64,000 nt of DNA from Flavobacterium sp. (lineage in GTDB: Bacteria > Bacteroidota > Bacteroidia > Flavobacteriales > Flavobacteriaceae), in contig NZ_JAIXYH010000060.1 in assembly GCF_027490375.1 (NCBI RefSeq), forward strand, positions 1 to 64,000. The letters run 5' to 3'. Numbering within the stretch: position 1 is the stretch's first letter; every line of letters begins with the position of its first letter. Shown here piece after piece: positions 35,119-43,539 of the stretch. The notes under the pieces are model-generated. The model was not told the origin of the DNA and made no database searches. It saw only the letters and a program-made list of their open reading frames with translations. Both the position numbers and the translations under genes were made by a program.

Positions 35119-37394
35119 AAAAAATCACTGTAGCTCTCGCATTATTATTCTCGGTTTTATCACTAGCACAAAAAATGACTGCAAAACAGCCTGAAAACAT
35201 TAAAAAGCGCGTTGCCGAATTGTTGGCAAAGATGACTTTGGAGGAAAAAATTGGTCAGATGAACCAATACAACGGATTTTGGGAAGTTACTGGCCCGGCA
35301 CCCAAAGACGGAAATGCGGCGACCAAATACGAGCATTTAAAGAAAGGTTGGGTAGGATCGATGCTTACAGTTCGAGGCGTCGACCAAGTTCGAGCCGTGC
35401 AAAAAATTGCTGTGGAGGAAACCCGATTGGGAATTCCGCTCATTATTGGTTTTGACGTCATTCACGGATATAAAACGCTGAGTCCGATTCCGCTTGCTGA
35501 AGCTGCGAGTTGGGATTTAGAGGCTATTAAGAAATCGGCGCAAGTAGCTGCAGCAGAAGCTTCGGCGTCGGGAATCAACTGGACGTTTGGTCCGAACGTT
35601 GATATTACACGGGATGCACGCTGGGGCAGAATTATGGAAGGCGCCGGTGAGGATCCATATCTCGGTAGTTTGATTGCCAAGGCGCGTGTTATTGGATTTC
35701 AAGGCGATACGGCAGCCGATTTAAGCAAACCCAATACGATTGCTGCCTGTGCCAAACACTTTGCCGCCTACGGATTTGTAGAGTCGGGCAAAGAATACAA
35801 TTCGGTGGAAATGGGAAATAACACGCTGTATAATATGGTTTTACCGCCATTTAAAGCAGCCAAAGATGCTGGTGTTCGCACTTTTATGAATGCCTTTAAC
35901 TTGTTGAATGGTATTCCGGCGACAGGTAACGAAATGCTGCAACGCGATATTCTAAAAGGTTCGTGGGCTTTCGATGGTTATGTAATTACCGATTGGGCTT
36001 CGATTCGAGAAATGGTTGTTCATGGGTACGCTGAGAATGGTGCCGATGCTGCGGAAAAAGCCGTGAAAGCAGGTGCCGATATGGACATGGAATCGTATTT
36101 ATACGTTGCTGAATTAGCGAAATTGGTTCGTTCGGGGAAAGTCTCTGAAGCGTTAATCGACGATGCGGTTTCGCGCATACTAACCGTAAAATTCGAATTG
36201 GGTTTATTTGACGATCCGTATCTTTATTGCGATAAGAAACGCGAGCAGGCTGTTATAGGAAGCGCCGAAAACCATGCTGCGGTTTTGGATATGGCTCGCA
36301 AATCGATTGTGTTGCTAAAGAACGAGAATCAACTTTTACCGTTGAAGAAAAACAATCAGAAAATTGCACTCATTGGAGCTTTAGCTGCCGATAAAACGAG
36401 TCCGTTGGGAAGTTGGCGCATTGCTGCCGATGACAACACAGCCGTTTCGGTTTTGGAAGGTATGCAGAAGTATGTAGGTTCGAATTTGATATACGAAAAA
36501 GGACCTGATTACTTTCTAGGAAAACCTGCTTTTACAGAGGAAGTTCAGATAAATTACAGCGATAAAACGGGTATGGATCGTGCCTTAGAAGTTGCGGCAA
36601 AAGCCGATGTGGTGGTGCTTGTTATGGGCGAGCACGGTTTTATGAGTGGCGAAGCACGTACACGTACCGAAATTGGTTTACCCGGATTTCAACAAGAATT
36701 TTTGGAAGCGGTATATCGCGTAAATAAAAATGTGGTTTTGGTTTTGAATAACGGCCGTCCGTTAGCCTTGCCTTGGGCTGCCGAGCACATTCCGAGCATC
36801 GTGGAAGCTTGGCATTTGGGAACACAAGCCGGAAATGCTGTTGCTGAGGTTCTTTTTGGCGATTACAATCCGTCGGGAAAACTTCCGGTTAGCTTTCCGC
36901 GAAACGTGGGGCAGTGCCCGATTTACTACAACCATCACAACACGGGTCGGCCAACTAATGTCGACAACAACGTGTTCTGGTCACATTTTATTGATATCGA
37001 CAAAACACCGCAATGGCCGTTTGGTTTTGGGTTGAGCTATACAACATTTTCCTATCAGAATTTGAAGTTGGATAAATCGACGTATCAACGAAACGATCGC
37101 ATCGAAGTTAGCGTAGATGTTACTAATACAGGAACATCAGATGGCATTGAAGTTGTGCAATTGTATTTGCGCGATGTAGCTGCAAGTGTGGTGCGACCGG
37201 TAAAAGAACTAAAAGGATTTGAACGCGTTTCGCTGAAGAAAGGCGAGACAAAAACCATACGTTTTAAATTGGGCAAAGAAGAGTTAGGTTTCTTTGATAA
37301 CGAAGGCTTTTTTCAAGTAGAGTCGGGTGTGTTTCAGGTGTTTGTTGGCGGCAGTTCGCAAACGGTTTTAGAAGCGCGTTTCGAGCTAAAGTAA
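35115..37394 (+). CDS. bglX: GH3 beta-glycosidase
   Basis: 759 residues, exported (LALLFSVLSLAQ), presumably periplasmic. N-terminal TIM-barrel with MTLEEKIGQMNQ, GVDQVRAVQ, KHFAAYGFVESGKEYN, and the nucleophile Asp in VITDWASIREMV (near residue 296). The second alpha/beta domain carries KSIVLLKNENQLLPL and VVLVMGEHGFMSGEARTR. A C-terminal Fn3-like domain ends it. The architecture is BglX. In this locus it probably removes terminal glucose from glucomannan oligomers; a beta-mannosidase role cannot be excluded. Confidence 0.9.
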   Translation: MKKITVALALLFSVLSLAQKMTAKQPENIKKRVAELLAKMTLEEKIGQMNQYNGFWEVTGPAPKDGNAATKYEHLKKGWVGSMLTVRGVDQVRAVQKIAVEETRLGIPLIIGFDVIHGYKTLSPIPLAEAASWDLEAIKKSAQVAAAEASASGINWTFGPNVDITRDARWGRIMEGAGEDPYLGSLIAKARVIGFQGDTAADLSKPNTIAACAKHFAAYGFVESGKEYNSVEMGNNTLYNMVLPPFKAAKDAGVRTFMNAFNLLNGIPATGNEMLQRDILKGSWAFDGYVITDWASIREMVVHGYAENGADAAEKAVKAGADMDMESYLYVAELAKLVRSGKVSEALIDDAVSRILTVKFELGLFDDPYLYCDKKREQAVIGSAENHAAVLDMARKSIVLLKNENQLLPLKKNNQKIALIGALAADKTSPLGSWRIAADDNTAVSVLEGMQKYVGSNLIYEKGPDYFLGKPAFTEEVQINYSDKTGMDRALEVAAKADVVVLVMGEHGFMSGEARTRTEIGLPGFQQEFLEAVYRVNKNVVLVLNNGRPLALPWAAEHIPSIVEAWHLGTQAGNAVAEVLFGDYNPSGKLPVSFPRNVGQCPIYYNHHNTGRPTNVDNNVFWSHFIDIDKTPQWPFGFGLSYTTFSYQNLKLDKSTYQRNDRIEVSVDVTNTGTSDGIEVVQLYLRDVAASVVRPVKELKGFERVSLKKGETKTIRFKLGKEELGFFDNEGFFQVESGVFQVFVGGSSQTVLEARFELK

Positions 37395-37400
37395 TTAGCG

Positions 37401-38357
37401 ATGCGATACAACAGAACAGGACGAAGCGGATTATTGTTGCCGCAAATTTCGCTGGGTTTGTGGCACAATTTCGGTTCGGTTGATGATTTTGCTACGGCAG
37501 AAGGAATTGTGAAAACGGCTTTCGACAAAGGCATTACCCATTTTGATTTAGCGAATAATTACGGGCCGATTCCCGGTTCGGCCGAGACGAATTTTGGCAA
37601 GATACTTCAACGAAATTTCTCTGGAAATCGGCGCGACGAGCTGGTGATTTCTACAAAAGCCGGGTACAAGATGTGGGAGGGACCTTACGGCGATTGGGGT
37701 TCGCGTAAATATTTGATAGCAAGTTTAAACCAGAGTTTACAGCGAATGGGATTGGATTATGTGGATATTTTTTATTCGCACCGGTTTGATCCGAATACGC
37801 CTTTGGAAGAAACAATGCAGGCGCTCGATTTTGCGGTTCGCAGCGGGAAAGCACTGTATGCGGGTATTTCGAATTACGATCCGGAGCAAACGCGTCGTGC
37901 GGTTTCTATTTTAAACGATTTGGGAACGCCTTGTTTGATTCATCAGGTTAAGTATTCGCTATTTGTTCGAGAAGCTGAAAAGGGCTTGCTCGATGTTTTG
38001 GATGAGGCAGGCGTTGGCTGTATTGCGTTTTCGCCGCTGGCGCAAGGTTTACTTACGGAAAAATATTTGAACGGAATTCCGGAACATTCGCGTGCGGCCA
38101 AAGAAAGTGGTCATTTACAACCTGAAGAAATAACGATGGATAAGCTCGCAAAGATTAGGGCCTTGGGTGCTGTGGCGAAAGGGCGCAGTCAGTCGTTGGC
38201 GCAATTGGCAATTGCGTGGTTGTTGAAAGATACGCGGGTAACTTCGGTTTTGGTTGGTGCGAGTTCGGAGGCACAGTTGTTAGCTAATTTACAGGCTTTA
38301 GATAATACCTTGTTTGCCGCCGATGAATTAGCGGAAATAGAACACATTTTAAGATAA
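37401..38357 (+). CDS. Aldo/keto reductase (YghZ/MgrA-like)
   Basis: 318 residues, cytoplasmic, NADPH-dependent. Starts 6 bp after the GH3 stop. Conserved DLANNYGPIPGSAETNFG (Asp and Tyr of the tetrad), ISTKAGYKMWEGPYGDWGS (Lys region), DYVDIFYSHRFDPNTPLEET (His). It resembles L-glyceraldehyde-3-phosphate reductase-like AKRs. In a sugar-degradation operon it may handle aldehydes or aldoses; no specific role is proven. The longer-spaced terminator region follows, shared with the convergent mannanase operon. Confidence 0.85.
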   Translation: MRYNRTGRSGLLLPQISLGLWHNFGSVDDFATAEGIVKTAFDKGITHFDLANNYGPIPGSAETNFGKILQRNFSGNRRDELVISTKAGYKMWEGPYGDWGSRKYLIASLNQSLQRMGLDYVDIFYSHRFDPNTPLEETMQALDFAVRSGKALYAGISNYDPEQTRRAVSILNDLGTPCLIHQVKYSLFVREAEKGLLDVLDEAGVGCIAFSPLAQGLLTEKYLNGIPEHSRAAKESGHLQPEEITMDKLAKIRALGAVAKGRSQSLAQLAIAWLLKDTRVTSVLVGASSEAQLLANLQALDNTLFAADELAEIEHILR

Positions 38358-38417
38358 AATACACGTTTTCGGTTACGATTTTTCGGTAACGGCTTTCGCG
38401 GCCGCGATTACAGTGGA

Positions 38418-38516
38418 AATAAAGCCGTAGTTGTGGCGTGTGCGGGCGTTTTTGGCGCAGCGACCAACGGAAGCTGGGCTGAAAACCTGCCCAAACCGCT
38501 GCAACTAGGCTTTATT
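38418..38516. repeat. Long imperfect inverted repeat between convergent operons
   Basis: Left arm at 38418-38438 (AATAAAGCC ... TAGTTGTGGCG) pairs with the right arm at 38497-38516 (CGCTGCAACTA, GGCTTTATT). The loop is about 58 nt and G+C-rich. It resembles a degenerate member of the intergenic repeat family near 15864. Confidence 0.6.
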
Positions 38517-38543
38517 GCAACGAAAAGCGCGAAATGCCGCCAT

Positions 38544-38580
38544 AAAAAAAGCGACGATTCGGGGAAATCATCGCTTTTAA
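38544..38580 (-). terminator. Bidirectional terminator
   Basis: Stem AAAGCGACGATT / AATCATCGCTTT (one mismatch) with A-run on the left and T-run on the right, between the convergent GH3/AKR and mannanase operons. Serves both directions. Confidence 0.75.
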
Positions 38581-38618
38581 ACACATTAGTTGGGTAGTAT
38601 GGATAGGTTTTAAGTAGG

Positions 38619-39899
38619 TTACTGATTGAGCTTTTCGATGTAGTTTTTTAAGAGATTAAGTGTAGTTGTTTCTTCGGCGAAAACTGAATTTAATCCTTGC
38701 GGTTCTTGCGGCGGATCGGTGGTGTAATCGTTGCCGATATTCCACTTTCCGTTATCCGGATCGTTTTTTCCATAACCCCCGTAGCCCCAAAAGTTTAAGG
38801 CAACGAACGGCTCATTTTTTTCGATTGCCGTGAGCATGCGTTGCAGTACCGCTTCGTAAAATGCTTCGCGGTATTTGGTACTGCTGTTTCGGTCGAGGCT
38901 TTCCCTACTTCTTGGAAATCCGAATTCTTCTAAGACCAGTGGTTTGTTTAATCTTTGCGCTACCTTGATGTGTTCATCGATGTAATTCATCGTTTTTTCG
39001 ATTGCGATAGGCGTTGTTTTTTCTTCATCGCTACTCGAGTACCAGCCCCAGTTTTTGGGCCAAATATGCATGGTTAAGTAATCGATTTTTGGATTGTTGT
39101 GCGTGCGTTTGAATGTTTCTAGATCGTCGTTACTTCCTGCTTTTCCTTCTGAGCCCGTGGTTATCAGGTGGTTTGGATCGATTTTATCAATCAATGAAAC
39201 GACATCATTAATCCAAGACGTGAAAGCTTTTTCGTTTTCTTTGGTGAAAACACGCGGCTCATTGGCTACTTCCCAGGCGAAAATACTCGGGTCGTTAACA
39301 TATTTTTGCTTTGTGATGCTGTTTGTTCGATTTACAATAAACGTTACATACTTGGCAAATGCGGTTTTGCAAGGTTCGCACGTATGGAATTTGGAAGTGT
39401 ATTCCATAAACTGCGGCCAGGTGTTTGGCGGAATGTTCGGATTTGGAATTTCTCCTTTGCCGTTCCATTCTAAATACTGCGCCAGTCCACCGCTCCATTC
39501 CCAATTATTAGTGAGGTACAAAACGGCAGTCATGTTGCGTTTACCGAGTTCCGACATCAAGAAATCGAGTCCTTTTAAGTATTTTTCGTCGTACTCTCCT
39601 TGTTTGGCTTGTAAGGCTTCGCGAACGGTAAAGTCGTCGGTTCCACCTTCGGCACCTACTAAAACGCGGAGGTTTTCGATGCCGAGCGATTTAAGTTGGT
39701 CGAGCTCGTTTATTAAGCGTTTTTGATTGGCAGTTCCAATTCCCAAAAGCGCTCCGTACCAGTAGTTTGTGCCCACATAGTGGTATGGTTTTCCGTTGCG
39801 AATAAACTTTCCGTCTTCGATTTTGATGAAGCTATGCTGCGCAAAACTGTTGATGCACAGAAATAGTGTGGCTAGAATTGCGAAAGGAAACTTTTTCAT
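38619..39899 (-). CDS. GH5_7 endo-beta-1,4-mannanase
   Basis: 426 residues with signal peptide (FAILATLFLCINSFAQ). GH5 TIM barrel of the subfamily 7 kind: IRNGKPYHYVGTNYWYGALL at the N-terminus, ENLRVLVGAEGG, general acid/base Glu in FAWEVANEPRVF (near residue 214), MHIWPKNWGWY, and nucleophile Glu in LVLEEFGFPR (near residue 324). It cuts internal beta-1,4-mannosidic bonds. Last gene of the minus operon, 4 bp after the GH26 lipoprotein. No lipobox, so periplasmic or secreted. Confidence 0.92.
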   Translation of the reverse strand: MKKFPFAILATLFLCINSFAQHSFIKIEDGKFIRNGKPYHYVGTNYWYGALLGIGTANQKRLINELDQLKSLGIENLRVLVGAEGGTDDFTVREALQAKQGEYDEKYLKGLDFLMSELGKRNMTAVLYLTNNWEWSGGLAQYLEWNGKGEIPNPNIPPNTWPQFMEYTSKFHTCEPCKTAFAKYVTFIVNRTNSITKQKYVNDPSIFAWEVANEPRVFTKENEKAFTSWINDVVSLIDKIDPNHLITTGSEGKAGSNDDLETFKRTHNNPKIDYLTMHIWPKNWGWYSSSDEEKTTPIAIEKTMNYIDEHIKVAQRLNKPLVLEEFGFPRSRESLDRNSSTKYREAFYEAVLQRMLTAIEKNEPFVALNFWGYGGYGKNDPDNGKWNIGNDYTTDPPQEPQGLNSVFAEETTTLNLLKNYIEKLNQ

Positions 39900-39903
39900 G
39901 AGC

Positions 39904-41130
39904 TTAATTTTGTGGTAAGGTATATAAATCGGGTAAATCGTTTTGCAGCAAACATTTCGCTTTGTTTGAGAATACTAAGAAATCGGCTGCATTCGGATTT
40001 GCTGGCGTTGGTACGTAGTAACTGTTTTGATAGTTATACCAAAACATGATGAACGCAATTTCTGGGTTGTTTTTACTGATTGTCGTGTAGGCGTAATTCG
40101 AAAACCAGCCGTCGATGGGTGCGTTGCTGTTGTTCACCAAATACCCTGTTTCGGTAAATGCAGCAATTTTTACTTTATTAACAGCTAAATCGGAGATCAT
40201 TTTTAGCTTAGCGTTTGCTCGGTCGGCACCCGCAGTTCCTTGTCCGTTTCCTAAATCTCCGTAGTTGTCTATTCCCAAAACATCTACGTATTCGTCGCCG
40301 GGATAACGACTTAAGTACGATGCGCTATTACTGTATGTATTGTCGGGAGCGAAAGAGTAGAGTACATTATGTACATTTTTAACGTCTCGCAAGTAGGTAA
40401 CTGTAAATTGGAACACAGCTTTGTATTCTTCGGCGGTGCAGTAATTTTGACCCCACCAAAACCAATTTCCGTCGAATTCGTGAAACGGTCTGAAGATTAC
40501 TGGAATTTTAGTTCCGTCGGGCGCTGTTAGGCTGTTGAGCACTTGCGCTACTTTATCGAGTTTTGTTTTGTACCAGTCGTGAAAGGCTCCGTTTGGAAGT
40601 AAGCCACGAAATGCTGTTGCTTTTTGTTGATCGGTCATGTCACTGGCGTAGAAGCTTTCTTCGTTATAAGGTTCGCGTAAATGCCAGCAAAAAATGTTTA
40701 TCATGCCTTTGTTGAACGCTTCTTTGGTGTCGGCAATAATCTTATTTTCTTGTTGTACAAACCAATTGTTTGATGGATTGTTTTTGTCGGTAATGAACAT
40801 GAAATCAGAACCTAACAATCCGGGGTCGCTACCAGTTGTTTTTTTGATATCCGACATGTTTCGATTGTCTTGGTAAAAGAAATTGAAAGCATCTTGATGA
40901 CCAATGATCGTTTTTGTTTTAGACAGTTTTTTTAGGTTGTAGAATAGTGCCACGGTTTCTACGGTAGCGTTTGGGTCGGCCATGTAGGTTCTAGCGTTAG
41001 CCACGGTAAGGGCATCGCTGGGCGTTGGGTCTGGTTCAGGCACTTCATTTTGCGTATCCGAACCATCGCCGCCGCTAGAACAAGCGATGCATAGTAAACT
41101 TCCCCACAGTACGTAAATCAACTTTTTCAT
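39904..41130 (-). CDS. GH26 beta-mannanase, lipoprotein
   Basis: 408 residues; lipoprotein signal with LLCIACSSGG, acidic +2 to +10 region (GGDGSDTQNEVPEPDPTP) pointing to surface exposure. GH26 markers: GHQDAFNFFYQ, FCWHLREPYN, acid/base Glu in VIFRPFHEFDGNWFWWG (near residue 218), IDNYGD, and nucleophile Glu in IAAFTETGYL (near 322). Probably a surface endo-mannanase. The first bases overlap the stop of the epimerase gene by 4 bp. Distinct from the second GH26 at 45473. Confidence 0.92.
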   Translation of the reverse strand: MKKLIYVLWGSLLCIACSSGGDGSDTQNEVPEPDPTPSDALTVANARTYMADPNATVETVALFYNLKKLSKTKTIIGHQDAFNFFYQDNRNMSDIKKTTGSDPGLLGSDFMFITDKNNPSNNWFVQQENKIIADTKEAFNKGMINIFCWHLREPYNEESFYASDMTDQQKATAFRGLLPNGAFHDWYKTKLDKVAQVLNSLTAPDGTKIPVIFRPFHEFDGNWFWWGQNYCTAEEYKAVFQFTVTYLRDVKNVHNVLYSFAPDNTYSNSASYLSRYPGDEYVDVLGIDNYGDLGNGQGTAGADRANAKLKMISDLAVNKVKIAAFTETGYLVNNSNAPIDGWFSNYAYTTISKNNPEIAFIMFWYNYQNSYYVPTPANPNAADFLVFSNKAKCLLQNDLPDLYTLPQN

Positions 41131-42326
41131 TTGTTTTCTTTATTTAGTTTTAGCAATTCAATGCAAGCTCGTCCGTTGTGATAAGGACATTTCCAGATAC
41201 CTACTTTATCTTGATTCATTTTCGACTTGTCTTCTAAAATTCCCCAAAGCCATTCGCCGTTTTCATGATCGAGAATGTATTTTTCAGTGAAAGCCAGGTT
41301 TTCGATTACGGCATTTAAGTACTTTTCGCCGTTCGTAAGTTTGTAGGCGCAGTGCATGCCCAACCAAAATTCGGCTTGAGGCCACCAGTGCTTTTCGCGA
41401 ATCAGCTTGTTTTCGTTTAGATCAAATTCATACCAGAGTCCACCGTCCGAATCGACACCTTTAAAACAGGCTTGAGCTAAGTTAACGGCAATTTCGCGGT
41501 ATCGGTTGATGTAATTTTCGTCTTTAACTTGTTCGGTACACCACAGCAGCAACCAAGCAGCTTCAATATCGTGACCAAATGAAATAACGCTTTTGGTTTC
41601 TGTCCACGTTTCGGAAAAGAACAAATTTAAATGCCAATGCTTTTTGTTGATGAAATGTTCTTCGATAACATCGAGCAAATTTTGAATGCGTTCTTTTAAA
41701 TAGGCTGATGGTGCAACTTTATACAAATTTGCATAGGCTTCAACGATATGCAAATGCGTATTCATAGTCTTTTTTTCGTTGACGTCTTTATCGCTTAATC
41801 GAAAATCGGATAGCGGTTTCCAGTTTTCTGTAAAAGCTTCAAAATAACCGTTGTATTCGCTATCGAAGCTGTATTTTTCGATTTTCGTCAACAGGTCGTT
41901 TGCCATAGCTAAAGCTTGTGCGTTTTTACTTACAGCGTAGTACGAAGCGCAGCCGTAAATGGTAAAAGCAAGTGCATAAATTTGATTTTTACGTTCGCTC
42001 GGAACTCCAGTTGCGGTAACGCTCCAATAAATGCCATTTTTATGGTAGAAATTGGTTTCAATGTAGCGATAAGCCCATTCGGCAACGTACAAATATTTGG
42101 TGTTTCCCGTTAGCTGATATGCTTCGGAAAAGGTGTATAAAATCCGCGCATGCAATACGGAACCTTTGTCTGCTTGCCAATTTTTATTGTCTTGCGCATC
42201 AATTTGTCCGATAAAACCGCCGTTTTTTTCATCGATGGTTTCTCGCATCCAATACGCGAGTATATCATCGAGCATTTTTTGCAAACGATTTATATCTATT
42301 GTGTTTTGATGCGTGGGTGTATTCAT
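41127..42326 (-). CDS. AGE-family cellobiose/mannobiose 2-epimerase
   Basis: 399 residues from ATG 42326; the longer frame would run into the GH130 gene, whereas this start is 14 bp after its stop. An (alpha/alpha)6 barrel enzyme that converts beta-1,4-mannobiose to mannosyl-glucose. Signatures: KNGGFIGQIDAQDNKNWQADK, SVLHARILYTFSEAY, ISFGHDIEAAWLLLW (His/Glu), WWPQAEFWLG and CPYHNGRACIEL (catalytic His). The order GH26-symporter-GH130-epimerase is that of the described Bacteroides fragilis mannan cluster. Cytoplasmic; no signal peptide. Confidence 0.92.
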   Translation of the reverse strand: MNTPTHQNTIDINRLQKMLDDILAYWMRETIDEKNGGFIGQIDAQDNKNWQADKGSVLHARILYTFSEAYQLTGNTKYLYVAEWAYRYIETNFYHKNGIYWSVTATGVPSERKNQIYALAFTIYGCASYYAVSKNAQALAMANDLLTKIEKYSFDSEYNGYFEAFTENWKPLSDFRLSDKDVNEKKTMNTHLHIVEAYANLYKVAPSAYLKERIQNLLDVIEEHFINKKHWHLNLFFSETWTETKSVISFGHDIEAAWLLLWCTEQVKDENYINRYREIAVNLAQACFKGVDSDGGLWYEFDLNENKLIREKHWWPQAEFWLGMHCAYKLTNGEKYLNAVIENLAFTEKYILDHENGEWLWGILEDKSKMNQDKVGIWKCPYHNGRACIELLKLNKENK

Positions 42327-42340
42327 GAAAACTGTTGCTA

Positions 42341-43528
42341 TTATTTGAAGTTCTTGTTGCGTTCGATTAAGTCGAGTATCGTTCGCACAGATCCGCCCGA
42401 GGTATAAGTATCTACAGGTGAGTTTTTGCAATAGTCTACTAGTTTTTCTACTGTTGAGGTAGCTACATGCAAACGCGTATCAGACGATGCATAGTAAATG
42501 TAAACGTCGCCGTTTTCCTCAGCAATCCAACCGTTGGAGAACAAAACGTTAGAAACATCGCCGATGCGTTCGTCGTTTTGAGGTGCCATAAAATGTCCGG
42601 CTGGTTTATAAATCACCCGACCGATATCGTTCAAATCAGTCATAAACAAGTAAAGTGTATATCGCAAACCAGCAGCGGTATTTCGAACGCCGTGGGCTAA
42701 ATGTAGCCAGCCTTCGCTGGTTTTAATAGGCGCAGGTCCTAAACCGTTTTTAAGTTCGTAAACGGTATGATAGCTTTTTCCGAAGATGATTTGTTCGTTT
42801 TCAACAACCGGATTTTTCATATCGGTAATGAAACCCAATCCGATGCCACCGCCGCTTCCCACGTCGATAAAGCCATCTTGCGGACGCGTATAAATGGCGT
42901 ATTTTCCGTCGACGAATTCCGGGTGAATGACAACATTTCGCTGCTGACCGCTGTTTGAGATGAGGTCGGGAAGTCGTTCGAAGTGGATTAAATCTTTGGT
43001 TCGTACGATTCCGGCGTTAGCCACAGCTGAACTCGTGTCGTTTGCAGGAGCATTTGGATCTTTGCGCTCGGTGCAAAAGATTCCGTAAATCCAACCGTCT
43101 TCATGTGCCACCAAGCGCATATCGTATACATTGGTGTCGGGGTTTCCTGGGATTTCTGGAATAACGCAGGGTTTGTCCCAAAAACGGAAGTTATCCACAC
43201 CATTTTCACTTTCTGCCATAGCAAAAAACGATTTCCGATCATTTCCTTCTACGCGCACGCAAACCAAAAACTTGCCGTTCCATTTCATTGCACCGGCATT
43301 GAATGTTGCGTTGAAACCGATACGTTCCATTCCGTGCGGATTTGTTTCGGCATTCAAATCATAGCGCCAATGAATAGGCACATGATTTTCGGTTACAACC
43401 GGATTTTTATATCGCGAGTAGATGCCATTTCCGTGTAATAATTTTTGGTTCTTTGTAGCTAAGAACAGTTCATGCTGTTTCATAAGTTCAGCATAATTCG
43501 GAATTCGTGTGATTTGTTCAGTAATCAT
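42341..43528 (-). CDS. GH130 4-O-beta-mannosyl-glucose phosphorylase
   Basis: 395 residues, cytoplasmic. Splits beta-1,4-mannosylglucose with phosphate into mannose-1-phosphate and glucose. GH130_1 features: GIYSRYKNPVVTENHVPIHW, GMERIGFNATFNAGAMKW, VCVRVEGNDRKSFFA, VYDMRLVAHEDGWIYG, LGPAPIKTSEGWLHLAHG. Length fits. Placed directly before the epimerase that produces its substrate and after the symporter; spacing of 11 bp to the symporter stop. Confidence 0.92.
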   Translation of the reverse strand: MITEQITRIPNYAELMKQHELFLATKNQKLLHGNGIYSRYKNPVVTENHVPIHWRYDLNAETNPHGMERIGFNATFNAGAMKWNGKFLVCVRVEGNDRKSFFAMAESENGVDNFRFWDKPCVIPEIPGNPDTNVYDMRLVAHEDGWIYGIFCTERKDPNAPANDTSSAVANAGIVRTKDLIHFERLPDLISNSGQQRNVVIHPEFVDGKYAIYTRPQDGFIDVGSGGGIGLGFITDMKNPVVENEQIIFGKSYHTVYELKNGLGPAPIKTSEGWLHLAHGVRNTAAGLRYTLYLFMTDLNDIGRVIYKPAGHFMAPQNDERIGDVSNVLFSNGWIAEENGDVYIYYASSDTRLHVATSTVEKLVDYCKNSPVDTYTSGGSVRTILDLIERNKNFK

Positions 43529-43539
43529 TCCTTGTAATA

